From Xanthomonas sp. AM6 (GTDB lineage Bacteria > Pseudomonadota > Gammaproteobacteria > Xanthomonadales > Xanthomonadaceae), in contig NZ_CP106869.1 in the NCBI RefSeq assembly GCF_025665335.1, positions 1,638,501-1,702,500 on the forward strand: a stretch of DNA of 64,000 nt, written 5' to 3'. The position numbers and the translations under genes were made by a program. The notes under the pieces are model-generated. The model was not told the DNA's origin and searched no databases. It saw only the letters and a list, made by a program, of their open reading frames with translations. Positions 28,506-36,999 of this stretch are shown here, in pieces; within the stretch, counting starts at the first letter, position 1, and each line of letters starts with the position of its first letter.

Positions 28506-28697
28506 GGCGGCGTACCTGTGCGTGGTTGGGTGGCGTGCACCGGACGTCGCGACCAGTGCGGGTGAGTGGCGTTGGCTCAGAACGTTGCGAAGGCGACCTG
28601 GCCGAGCCGCATGGCGGAGGGTGGCCCGGTCGGCGATGTGCGGTAGGACATGCGGCGGTTCCTGGCGGCGGCTGCGCGCTGCGCTGCGAAGCGGCCG

Positions 28698-30764
28698 TCA
28701 GGCCGCCAGCGACTCGGCGGCGGGCTCGACCTGGGTCAGCAGCGAGGGCACGTCCAGGATCAGGGCGACGCCGCCGCTGCCGAGGATGCTCGACCCGCTG
28801 ATGCCCTTAACCCCGGCGAACACCTTGGACAGCGGTTTGATCACGGTCTGCCATTCGCCCAGCAGCGTGTCCACGACCAGCCCGAAGCGCTGCGCGCCCT
28901 GGCGGATCACCACGATGCTCTCGCGCGGCGGCGGCGCGCCGGCGATGCCGAACAGCGAACGCAGGCGCACGTACGGCAGCACCCCGCCGCGCAGGTCGAT
29001 GTAGTCGCTCTGGTAGTTCGGCGCGAACTCCACGCATTCCTCGACCACGTCCAGCGGCACCACGAACACCGACTTGCCGACCCCGACCTGGAAACCGTTG
29101 ATGATCGCCAGGGTCAGCGGCAGGCGCACCGAGATGGTGGTGCCCACGTCCTGCTGGCTGGCGATGTCCACGCTGCCGCGCAACGCGGTGATGTTGCGCT
29201 TGACCACGTCCATGCCGACGCCGCGGCCGGACAGGTTGGTGACCTTCTCGGCGGTGGAGAAGCCCGGCTCGAAGATCAGCGCGAACACCTCGCGGTCGGA
29301 CAGGCTGCGGCCGGGTTCGATCAGGCCGCGCTCCAGCGCCTTGGCCAGGATCCGGTCGCGGTTGAGGCCGCCGCCGTCGTCGCTGATCTGGATGACGATG
29401 CTGCCCGAATCGTGGAACGCGTTCAGCCGCACCGTGCCGCGCACCGGCTTGCCGCGCGCCTGGCGCACGTCGGCCGGCTCGATGCCGTGGTCCATCGCGT
29501 TGCGCACCAGGTGGGTGAGCGGATCGGCGATCTTCTCCACCACCGACTTGTCCAGCTCGGTGTCCTCGCCGTTGACCACCAGCGCGATGTCCTTGCCCAG
29601 TTCGCGCGCCACGTCGTGGACCACGCGGTGGAAGCGGCTGAAGGTGCCGCCGATCTTGACCATGCGCAGCTGCAGCGCGCTCTCGCGCACTTCCTCGACC
29701 AGCCCGGCCAGGATCGAGGTGGATTCGAGCAGTTGCGCATCGCCGGTGCGCTGCGCGTTGGCGCCGGTGCTGGCCACGGCGATGATCAGTTCGCCGACCA
29801 GGTCGATCATGCGGTCGAGCTTGTCGGCATCGACGCGGATCGAGCCGCCGTCCTGCGCGCGCGCCGCGTTGCCGCCTTCGCCGCGCGCGGCGGCGGGCGC
29901 TGCCGTTGCTGCCTTGGCGGGCGCGGCGGTTGCGGCTGCAGGCGCGGCGACCGGTGCCGGGCTGTCGAAGCCGGCGAAGTCGTCGGCACGGGCGTGGCCG
30001 CCGGCCTCGGCGACCAGCAGCGGCAGTTCCAGGTTGGCGGCGTCGCCATGCGGGTCCACCGCCACCACCTGCAACTCGCAGTCGTCGCGGACGAATTCGA
30101 AGATGTCCTCGATCGCCGTCTGCTGCGCGTCGGAGCGCAACAGGATGTCGAAGCCCAGGTAGCACGCTTCCGGGTCCAGCTCCGGCAGTGCCGGCACGCG
30201 CTCGTGGCGCGTGCGCACCTTTTCCAGCGTGCCCAGGCTGCGCAGGCAGCGGATCAGGTGCAGCGGCGAGTTGCCGAAGCGCAGCGCGTCGGCGAACAGC
30301 TGCAGCGAGATCCGCCAGTAGCCGGTCTGCGTCGCGGCGGTGGCCGCCACCGCGACCGCGGCCGGCGCGGCGGCCGGTTGCAGGTAGGTGTGCAGGCGGG
30401 CCAGCAGCGGCTCGCCGTCGGCGGCGAGCACGGCCTCGTCGGCGTCGGCGCCGGCCGCCGCTTCCACCAGCGCGCGGATGTGGTCGCAGCAGGCCAGCAT
30501 CAGCTGGATCAGCTCCGAGTCCAGCGCCACCGCGTTCTCGCGCACCAGGTCGAGCACGCTCTCCACCACATGGGTGAAGCCCACCAGTTGCGCCAGGTCG
30601 AACAGCCCGCCGGAGCCCTTGATGGTGTGTGCGGCGCGGAAGATGGCGTTGACCGCGTCCGGGCCGGCTTCGCCGCGTTCGGCTTCCAGCAGGTTGCGTT
30701 CCATGTCCTCGAGCAGGTCGCGGCTCTCGGCGATGAAGGTCTGCAGCAGTTGAGCGAGATTCAT
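28698..30764 (-). CDS. cheA: Chemotaxis sensor histidine kinase CheA
   Basis: A 688-residue cytosolic kinase. The N-terminal HPt domain has phosphorylated His46 in FRAAHTIKGSGG. The middle domain (about 150-260, with ACYLGFDILLRSDAQQTAIE) replaces the usual CheY-binding P2 of E. coli CheA. Next come the P3 dimerisation helices and the P4 ATPase domain with N-box HLVRNAMDHGIE, G1 ISDDGGGLNRDRI and G2 GRGVGMDVVKRN. The CheW-like P5 domain is at the C terminus (PYVRLRSLFGIAG). It transfers phosphate to receiver proteins; in this operon those are CheB and the REC-EAL protein. The STAS gene lies 13 bp upstream. Confidence 0.97.
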   Translation of the reverse strand: MNLAQLLQTFIAESRDLLEDMERNLLEAERGEAGPDAVNAIFRAAHTIKGSGGLFDLAQLVGFTHVVESVLDLVRENAVALDSELIQLMLACCDHIRALVEAAAGADADEAVLAADGEPLLARLHTYLQPAAAPAAVAVAATAATQTGYWRISLQLFADALRFGNSPLHLIRCLRSLGTLEKVRTRHERVPALPELDPEACYLGFDILLRSDAQQTAIEDIFEFVRDDCELQVVAVDPHGDAANLELPLLVAEAGGHARADDFAGFDSPAPVAAPAAATAAPAKAATAAPAAARGEGGNAARAQDGGSIRVDADKLDRMIDLVGELIIAVASTGANAQRTGDAQLLESTSILAGLVEEVRESALQLRMVKIGGTFSRFHRVVHDVARELGKDIALVVNGEDTELDKSVVEKIADPLTHLVRNAMDHGIEPADVRQARGKPVRGTVRLNAFHDSGSIVIQISDDGGGLNRDRILAKALERGLIEPGRSLSDREVFALIFEPGFSTAEKVTNLSGRGVGMDVVKRNITALRGSVDIASQQDVGTTISVRLPLTLAIINGFQVGVGKSVFVVPLDVVEECVEFAPNYQSDYIDLRGGVLPYVRLRSLFGIAGAPPPRESIVVIRQGAQRFGLVVDTLLGEWQTVIKPLSKVFAGVKGISGSSILGSGGVALILDVPSLLTQVEPAAESLAA

Positions 30765-30777
30765 GGGGTGGCGCCGA

Positions 30778-31095
30778 TCAATGGAAGGTGTCGCCGGCGG
30801 GCGCGAGCGTGTCGCGCAGGCCGAGCAGGTCGAGTGCGTCGGTGACCGGCGCGCTGCAGCCGTCGAGCTGGAACGGCCGGCCCAATGCGCGCAACGCGGC
30901 CTGGGTGGCGAGCAGCAGTTGCACGCCGGTGGCGTCGATCTCGGTGACCGCCTGCAGTTGCAGCTGCAGGCCGCCGGGATGCTCCAGCGCCGGCAGCAGC
31001 AACGGCTTGAGTTCGCCGGCGCGGCGGATGGTCATGTCGCCTTCCACGCTCAGTTGCAGCGGCAGGGGCGGGAATTCCGGCGGGGTCGAGCGCAT
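30778..31095 (-). CDS. STAS domain protein, first gene of the chemotaxis operon
   Basis: A 105-residue protein made of one STAS (SpoIIAA-like) domain: LQLSVEGDMTIRRAGELKPL, then LQLQAVTEIDATGVQLLLAT where Thr in IDATG takes the place of the phosphorylatable Ser/Thr, and a closing GLRDTLAPAG. STAS proteins act as anti-sigma antagonists or phosphorelay partners; similar single-STAS genes often precede cheA in receptor clusters. The ATG at 31095 has GGAG eight bases upstream. It is the promoter-proximal gene, downstream of a FliA-like promoter. The partner is unknown. Confidence 0.85.
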   Translation of the reverse strand: MRSTPPEFPPLPLQLSVEGDMTIRRAGELKPLLLPALEHPGGLQLQLQAVTEIDATGVQLLLATQAALRALGRPFQLDGCSAPVTDALDLLGLRDTLAPAGDTFH

Positions 31096-31181
31096 GGCAT
31101 GTCTCCGTGACGAGCATTGGGACCGGCGGAACCGGGTGGCGCGGGCGCGAACGCATGATCGGTTCGGTTCGCTGTAAGCAG

Positions 31182-31207
31182 ATATCGGCGCCTTTTCGGA
31201 ATATTTA
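31182..31207 (-). promoter_or_regulatory. Candidate FliA (sigma-28) promoter of the chemotaxis operon
   Basis: Read on the minus strand, TAAA (31207-31204), a 14-base spacer and GCCGATAT (31189-31182) match the flagellar sigma-28 consensus (TAAA, 15-base spacer, GCCGATAA) with one base change in the -10 element and a spacer one base short. It points at the STAS/cheA operon, with a leader of about 80 bases before the first ATG. Confidence 0.7.
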
Positions 31208-31350
31208 GGCCGAATGCCATATTTGTCTCGCCAACCCTTGACATGGATGAGCGGTTCAGGTGTGGAATCGGCAACACATTCCAGGTCGCGCGCGCGTTGC
31301 TGCCGACTTGAAGGGAGCGATGCATGCGCCATGCCAATGCGATTGGTGCG

Positions 31351-31385
31351 CCGCAAAAAGCAAACGGCCGGTAATCCGGCCGTTT
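31351..31385 (-). terminator. Rho-independent terminator of mfd
   Basis: Perfect 10-bp arms AAACGGCCGG (31362-31371) and CCGGCCGTTT (31376-31385) enclose a four-base loop. On the minus strand the hairpin is followed by GCTTTTTG, giving the T-run. It lies about 65 bases after the mfd stop codon and insulates the chemotaxis operon promoter. Confidence 0.88.
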
Positions 31386-31450
31386 GTTCGGAACGCGCGC
31401 AGCCGCGCGGTGTTCGAGCGATCAGATGACGGGCATTGCCGTCGCCATCG

Positions 31451-34400
31451 TCAACGTGGCGACAGCGCCGCCAGCAAACCGCGCGCGGCATTGAAGCGGT
31501 CCGCCGCCTCGGGCAGCGGCAGCTTCAGCTTCAACTTGTCCGGGCCGTCCATCGCGTACAGCTTGGGCTGCTTCTGGATCATCTGGATGATGGTCATCGG
31601 ATCGACGCGCGGCTTGGCCTCGAACACGATGCGACCGCCGTTCTCGCCCAGCTCCAGCTTGCGGATGCCCAGTTCGTTGGCCTGCAGCTTGAGCTCGGCG
31701 ACCGCGAACAGATGCTTCACCGGATCCGGCAGCAGGCCGAAGCGGTCGATCATCTCCACCTGCAGTTCGCGCAGCTGGTCGCTGTCGCGCGCGCTGGAGA
31801 TGCGCTTGTACAGGGTCAGGCGGGTGTGCACGTCGGGCAGGTAGTCGTCCGGGATCAGCGCCGGCACGTGCAGTTCCACTTCGGCGCCGCGCGCTTCCTC
31901 GCCGGCGTCCAGGTCCGGCAGCTTGCCCTGGCGGATGCTGCGCACCGCGCGTTCCAGCAGTTCGGTGTACAGGCTGAAGCCGACCTCGGCCATCTGCCCG
32001 CTCTGGTCCTCGCCGAGCAGTTCGCCGGCGCCGCGGATCTCCAGGTCGTGGGTGGCCAGGGTGAAGCCGGCGCCGAGTTCGTCCATCGAGGCGATCGCGT
32101 CCAGCCGCTTCTGCGCATCGCTGGTGATGCTGCGCCGGTCCGGCACCAGCAGGTAGGCGTAGGCGCGGTGGTGCGAGCGGCCGACGCGGCCGCGCAGCTG
32201 GTGCAGCTGCGCCAGGCCGAAGCGGTCGGCGCGGTTGATGACGATGGTGTTGGCATTGGGGATGTCGATGCCCGATTCGATGATCGTGGTCGACAGCAGC
32301 ACGTTGAAGCGCTGCTTCTGGAAATCCAGCATCACCCGTTCCAGTTCGCGCTCGGGCATCTGCCCGTGGGCGATGCCGATGCGCGCTTCCGGCACCAGTT
32401 TGTTCAGCTCGCGCTGCATGCGGCCGATGCTTTCCACGTCGTTGTGCAGGAAGTACAGCTGGCCGCCGCGCGCCAGCTCGCGCTGGAACGCCTCGCGCAG
32501 CAGCGCGTTGTCCCAGGCGGTGACGAAGGTCTGCACCGCCAGCCGGTTCGGCGGCGGGGTAGCGATGATCGACAGGTCGCGCAGCCCGGCCATGGCCATG
32601 TTCAGCGTGCGCGGGATCGGCGTGGCGGTGAGGGTGAGCAGGTGCACGTTGGCGCGCAGCGCCTTCAGCGCTTCCTTCTGGCGCACGCCGAAGCGCTGTT
32701 CCTCGTCCACCACCACCAGGCCCAAGTCCTTGAACTTCACGTCCGGCTGCAGCAGGCGGTGGGTGCCGATGATCACGTCGATGCCGCCGTCGGCGACCTT
32801 CTCCAGCTCGGCCTTGATCTCCTTGGCGCTCTTGAAGCGCGACAGCACCTCCACCCGCAGCGGCCAGTCGGCGAAGCGGTCGCGGAAGTTGCGGTAGTGC
32901 TGCTCGGCCAGCAGCGTGGTCGGCACCAGCACCGCCACCTGCTTGCCGGCGCTGGCCGCGGCGAACGCGGCGCGCACCGCGACCTCGGTCTTGCCGAAGC
33001 CGACGTCGCCGCAGACCACGCGGTCCATCGGCTGGCTGCTGGCCAGGTCGCGCAGGGTGGACTCGATCGCGGCCAGCTGGTCGGTGGTTTCCTCGAACGG
33101 GAAGCCGGCCGCGAACGGTTCGTACATCGCGCGGTCGACCTGCAACGCCAGGCCGGCGCGGGCGCGGCGCCGGGCCTGGATCTCCAGCAGTTCGGCGGCC
33201 ACGTCGCGCACCTTCTCGGCGGCGCGGCGCTTGGCCTTGGTCCATTGCTCGCCGCCCAGCGAATGCAGCGGCGCGGTCTCGGCCGAGGCGCCGGAGTAGC
33301 GGCTGATCAGGTGCAGCTGCGCGACCGGCACGTACAGGCGGTCGCCCTTGGCGTATTCGATCTCCAGGAACTCGCCGGGCATGCCGCCGGCATCGAGCAC
33401 GATCAAGCCGCGGTAGCGGCCGACGCCGTGGTCCTCGTGCACGATCGGCGCGCCTTCGGTCAGCTCGCCAAGGTCGCGGATGATCGCTTCGGGCTCGCGC
33501 CCGGCGCGGCGCGTGCGCCGCGGCTGGCCGGCACGTTCGGGGAACAGCTGGCGCTCGGTGAGCACCGCGATCTGCGGATCGTCCAGCGCGAAGCCGTCGT
33601 CCAGCGGCGCCACCGCGATGGCGAACGCAGCCGGCGCAGCGTCGGCGTCGCGCCCCTCTCCCGCCGGCGACCGAAGGAAGTCCCCGTGGGAGAGAGGGGG
33701 TGGGGCGAGGGTACGCCCGCTCGCGACCTGCGGCTGCGCTGGCGTCGAGGATGCGGAAGCCTTCTTCGGCGAGGTCTGCGCGCGCGCCGCCCCCCCGTCA
33801 GGCGCTTGATGCCCCTTTCCGCCGGCGGGCGAAGGGAGGAACGCGGCGAAGTTCGGGATCACCTCCGGCTTCAGCCCCGCCGCGGCCAGCACTTCCAGCA
33901 GCGCCTCGCGGCGGCCCGGCGAATCGGCGGCGATCAGCACGCGGCCCGGGTAGTGATCGAGGAAGCCCTTCAGCGCCGCGGCCGGCGCCGCATCCTTGGC
34001 GGCGACCGGCAACGGCGGCAGCGGCTGGTCGCCCAGCGCCTGCGCCTCGGCGATGCGCGCGTGGTCGGCGGCCCACACCTCGATGCGCGGCAGCCCGTTG
34101 AGCTTCTCGCGCAGCGTGTCCGGCGCCTGGTACAGCTCCTCCGGCGCCAGCAGCGGGCGCTCCACGTCGTGGCGGCGCTGCTCGTAACGGTTCTGGGTCT
34201 GCGCCCAGAACGCATCGGCGGCGGCGCCCACGCCAGGCGCGAGCAACGGCAGCGCCGTCTCGCCCAGATAATCGAACAGGGTGGCGGTGGCGTCGCGCGC
34301 CTGCGCGCCGGCGCCGCGCGCTTCCTGGAAGAACAGCGGCAGGTAGTATTCGATGCCCGACGGCGCCAGCCGCGCCTTCAGGTCCTGGTACAGCGCGCTG

Positions 34401-35143
34401 CGCCGGGTGTCCACGTCGAAGCGCTCGCGCAGCGTGGCCAGCACGCGCTCGACGCTGGCGTCGTCCATCGGCACCTCGCGCCCGGGCAGCATCTTCACCG
34501 CCTGCACGTGGTCCAGCGAACGCTGCGATTCCGGGTCGAAGGCGCGGATCGAGTCGATGTCCTCGTCCAGCAGTTCGATGCGCAACGGGCTGTCGGCGCC
34601 CATCGGGTACACGTCGAGCAGGCCGCCGCGCACCGCGAAATCGCCCGGGTCCATCACCTGCGGCACGTTGCGGTAGCCGGCGCTCTCCAGGCGGCGCTTT
34701 TCCGCCTCCAGGTCCAGGCGCTGGCCCACGCGCAGGTCGAAGCTGCCGCCGACGATGTAGCGCAGCGGCGCCACCCGCTGCATCAGCGTCTGCACCGGCA
34801 CCACCACGATGCCCTGTTTCAGCGCCGGCAGCCGGTGCAGCGCCGACAGGCGCTGGCTGACGATGTCCGGGTGCGGGCTGAACTGGTCGTAGGGCAGGGT
34901 TTCCCAATCCGGGAACGGCACCACCGGCAAGCTGTCGTCGCCGGCCAGCAGCGTATGCAGGTCGGCCTCGATCTGGTGCGCGCTCTGGTTGTCGCGCGCG
35001 ACCACCAGCAGCGGCCCGCGATGCGCCGCGGCGGCGCAGGCGATGTGCCAGGCCAGCGCGGTCGAGGAGGCGGGAGCGCGCCAGAAGGCGCGGAGCTGGC
35101 CGGATTTGGGCAGCGGCGGAACGGGGAAGGAAAGAGGCGCCAT
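31451..35143 (-). CDS. mfd: Transcription-repair coupling factor Mfd
   Basis: A 1230-residue ATPase that removes RNA polymerase stalled at DNA damage and recruits UvrA. The order is a UvrB-like N-terminal module (about 1-350), RNA-polymerase interaction domain (about 545-610, EGAPIVHEDHGVGRYRGL), a RecG-like motor with Walker A GDVGFGKTEVA near residue 710 and the DEEQRFG box, then TRG motif region and C-terminal D7. The protein is about 75-80 residues longer than typical Mfd. The excess lies at about residues 435-512, a Pro/Ala/Ser-rich stretch (SPAGGKG to SPAGEGR) coded by repeat-like DNA (33653-33837). It should be tolerated as a linker insertion. ATG at 35143; own terminator downstream. 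Confidence 0.96.
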   Translation of the reverse strand: MAPLSFPVPPLPKSGQLRAFWRAPASSTALAWHIACAAAAHRGPLLVVARDNQSAHQIEADLHTLLAGDDSLPVVPFPDWETLPYDQFSPHPDIVSQRLSALHRLPALKQGIVVVPVQTLMQRVAPLRYIVGGSFDLRVGQRLDLEAEKRRLESAGYRNVPQVMDPGDFAVRGGLLDVYPMGADSPLRIELLDEDIDSIRAFDPESQRSLDHVQAVKMLPGREVPMDDASVERVLATLRERFDVDTRRSALYQDLKARLAPSGIEYYLPLFFQEARGAGAQARDATATLFDYLGETALPLLAPGVGAAADAFWAQTQNRYEQRRHDVERPLLAPEELYQAPDTLREKLNGLPRIEVWAADHARIAEAQALGDQPLPPLPVAAKDAAPAAALKGFLDHYPGRVLIAADSPGRREALLEVLAAAGLKPEVIPNFAAFLPSPAGGKGHQAPDGGAARAQTSPKKASASSTPAQPQVASGRTLAPPPLSHGDFLRSPAGEGRDADAAPAAFAIAVAPLDDGFALDDPQIAVLTERQLFPERAGQPRRTRRAGREPEAIIRDLGELTEGAPIVHEDHGVGRYRGLIVLDAGGMPGEFLEIEYAKGDRLYVPVAQLHLISRYSGASAETAPLHSLGGEQWTKAKRRAAEKVRDVAAELLEIQARRRARAGLALQVDRAMYEPFAAGFPFEETTDQLAAIESTLRDLASSQPMDRVVCGDVGFGKTEVAVRAAFAAASAGKQVAVLVPTTLLAEQHYRNFRDRFADWPLRVEVLSRFKSAKEIKAELEKVADGGIDVIIGTHRLLQPDVKFKDLGLVVVDEEQRFGVRQKEALKALRANVHLLTLTATPIPRTLNMAMAGLRDLSIIATPPPNRLAVQTFVTAWDNALLREAFQRELARGGQLYFLHNDVESIGRMQRELNKLVPEARIGIAHGQMPERELERVMLDFQKQRFNVLLSTTIIESGIDIPNANTIVINRADRFGLAQLHQLRGRVGRSHHRAYAYLLVPDRRSITSDAQKRLDAIASMDELGAGFTLATHDLEIRGAGELLGEDQSGQMAEVGFSLYTELLERAVRSIRQGKLPDLDAGEEARGAEVELHVPALIPDDYLPDVHTRLTLYKRISSARDSDQLRELQVEMIDRFGLLPDPVKHLFAVAELKLQANELGIRKLELGENGGRIVFEAKPRVDPMTIIQMIQKQPKLYAMDGPDKLKLKLPLPEAADRFNAARGLLAALSPR
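33653..33837. repeat. Repeat element inserted in frame within mfd
   Basis: Two similar about 25-base segments, starting CCCCTCTCCCGCCGGCGACC at 33653 and CCCCTTTCCGCCGGCGGGCG at 33812, flank about 135 bp of low-complexity DNA. The first is part of a hairpin (CCCTCTCCC with GGGAGAGAGGG at 33688-33698). Gene reading continues through it without a stop. Sequence character (Pro/Ser/Ala coding, hairpins) differs from the rest of mfd. Confidence 0.72.
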
Positions 35144-35372
35144 GGACCGCTTAGTCTAGCAAGCCGGGACGAGCCGGGATCGGGGATTTGGGATTCGCTG
35201 GAAGGGCGCGTGCGCCCGGACGTGGGCGCTTGCCCGGCAGCGGTCGCTGCGGGCGGTGCATGCGGTGAACAGGTCAGCGGCAGCGGTGGGCCGCTGCGGC
35301 TCGCGAGCCGTGCTCGTCCGCGGTCTGCAGGCAGGCCACGCGCCTGGTGGCGGCGCGCCCGCGGCCGCTGGC

Positions 35373-35915
35373 TCAGTTGCTCAGTTCCAGCACCACGCGG
35401 ACCAGTCCCGGGGTGTCCGGGTGCGGCATCGGCTGGAAGCCCAGCGATTCGGCCAGCTGCAGCATCGGCACGTTGCTTTCCAGCACGTCCCCGTAGAGCC
35501 GGTCCAGGTACTTGCGCCGCGCCCACTTGACCAGCTTGCGCATCAGCTGCCGGCCCAGGCCCTGGCCGGCGACGAAGCTGCTGACCAGGATCGCGTATTC
35601 GGCCTCGCGGGTGCCCGGCGTGATCGCCGCGCGCGCCACCGCGCCGACCACCGCTTCGCCCGGCGGCAGCGGTTCGGCCGCGACCAGGGTCAGCTCGGTC
35701 TTCGGATTGGGATGGGTCAGCCGCTGCGCCATGTCCTCGGTCAGTTCCTGTACCGAGTGCAGGAAGCGCTCGCGGATCTCGGCCGGGCCGAGCAGGCTGA
35801 AGGCGCCCTGCAGCGGCGCGCTGTCTTCCGGCCGGATCGGCCGGATCAGCAGCTCGCGGCCGCTGGGCAGGGTGAAGTTTTCATGCCACGGAGGCATGCG
35901 GTTGCGGGTAGCCAT
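35373..35915 (-). CDS. GNAT family N-acetyltransferase
   Basis: A 180-residue single-domain acetyltransferase. The acetyl-CoA pyrophosphate loop is SSFVAGQGLGRQLMRKLVKW; the rest of the fold is readable (LLIRPIRPEDSAPLQGAFSL at the N terminus, NVPMLQLAESLGFQ near the end). It resembles the GNAT module found at the C terminus of the Pat/YfiQ protein lysine acetyltransferases, but here stands alone. Acceptor substrate is unknown. The gene is divergent from the CDF transporter gene and about 230 bp upstream-side of mfd on the same strand; no operon link is clear. Confidence 0.85.
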   Translation of the reverse strand: MATRNRMPPWHENFTLPSGRELLIRPIRPEDSAPLQGAFSLLGPAEIRERFLHSVQELTEDMAQRLTHPNPKTELTLVAAEPLPPGEAVVGAVARAAITPGTREAEYAILVSSFVAGQGLGRQLMRKLVKWARRKYLDRLYGDVLESNVPMLQLAESLGFQPMPHPDTPGLVRVVLELSN

Positions 35916-36032
35916 GGCCGGATGATCCTCGACGAAGCCTGGATTCTCGCATTACCCGGGGCCGCTGCCGTGAACGCAACGCTCACCGCGTTTGCCTACC
36001 CTAGGCGAGGGTTTTTTCGACGAGGAACGGCC

Positions 36033-36953
36033 ATGTCCGGCAGCGGCGATTCGCGGCGCGCCATTTTCTTCGCGCTCGGCGCCAACCTGGCCATCGCCCT
36101 GGCCAAGGGCGCCGCGGCGCTGGCCACCGGCTCGGGCGCGATGCTCGCCGAGACCGTGCACTCGCTGGCCGATTGCGGCAACCAGCTGCTGTTGCTGCTG
36201 GGCATGCGCCAGGCCAAGCGCCCGGCCAACGCCGACTATCCGCTGGGCTACGGCCGCGCGATCTACTTCTGGTCGTTCCTGGTGGCGGTGATGCTGTTCT
36301 GCATCGGCGGCATGTTCTCGGTGTACGAGGGCGTGCACAAGCTGCTGCAGCCCGAGCCGCTGAGCAGTTGGGGCTGGGCGGTGGGCGTGCTGGGGTTCGC
36401 GCTGGTCGCCGAGGGCGTGTCGCTGCGCACCTGCCTGCAGGAGATCGGCAAGGTGCGCGGCGGGCGTTCGCTGTGGACCTGGTTCCGCGAAAGCCGCCAG
36501 GCCGAACTGATCGTGATCTTCGGCGAGGACCTGGCCGCGCTGCTCGGCCTGGCGCTGGCGCTGGCCGCGGTGCTGCTGACGGTGCTGACCGGCAACCCGC
36601 TGTGGGACGCGCTGGGCACCATCGCCATCGGCGCGCTGCTGATCGTGGTCGCGGTGCTGGTGGCGATCGAGATCAAGGCGATGCTGATCGGGCAGAGCGT
36701 GGATCCGGCGCTGCAGCGGCAACTGCATGCGTTCTTCCAGGCGCAGCCGGAGATCGAGCGGGTGATCCACCTGATCGCGATGCAGCTCGGCGAGGACGTG
36801 ATGGTGTCGGTGCAGGCGACGCTGCGGCAGAAGCACGATGCGGCGGCGCTGCTCGCCGACATCACCCGCATCGAGCGCGGCCTGAAGCAGCAGTTCCCCA
36901 CGGTGCGCTGGAGCTTCTTCGAGCCGGAACCGGGCGCGGCTTCCGGCGCCTGA
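36033..36953 (+). CDS. Cation diffusion facilitator family transporter
   Basis: A 306-residue inner-membrane protein with six spans and a C-terminal cytosolic domain. Helix 2 holds HSLADCGNQ, a metal-site pattern of CDF proteins, but in helix 5 the usual HxxxD is replaced by GEDLAALLGL, an ED pattern seen in the ZnT9/SLC30A9-like branch. It likely exports a divalent metal or works as a non-classical CDF; the ion is not predictable. GAGGAA lies seven bases before ATG 36033. Upstream codons in frame are not part of the gene. A DUF1963 gene follows 46 bp downstream. Confidence 0.88.
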   Translation: MSGSGDSRRAIFFALGANLAIALAKGAAALATGSGAMLAETVHSLADCGNQLLLLLGMRQAKRPANADYPLGYGRAIYFWSFLVAVMLFCIGGMFSVYEGVHKLLQPEPLSSWGWAVGVLGFALVAEGVSLRTCLQEIGKVRGGRSLWTWFRESRQAELIVIFGEDLAALLGLALALAAVLLTVLTGNPLWDALGTIAIGALLIVVAVLVAIEIKAMLIGQSVDPALQRQLHAFFQAQPEIERVIHLIAMQLGEDVMVSVQATLRQKHDAAALLADITRIERGLKQQFPTVRWSFFEPEPGAASGA

Positions 36954-36999
36954 GCGGGATTGCTACAGTGGCGCCGGCTTCGTCACGAGCATCGATGGA

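Noticed and set aside
31351..31385. Terminator for a plus-strand gene
   Set aside because: The hairpin is symmetrical, but the T-run occurs only on the minus strand and no plus-strand gene ends here.
31436..35530. Plus-strand open frame of over 1300 codons opposite mfd
   Set aside because: It is antisense to a complete mfd gene with intact motifs; composition is that of a shadow frame.
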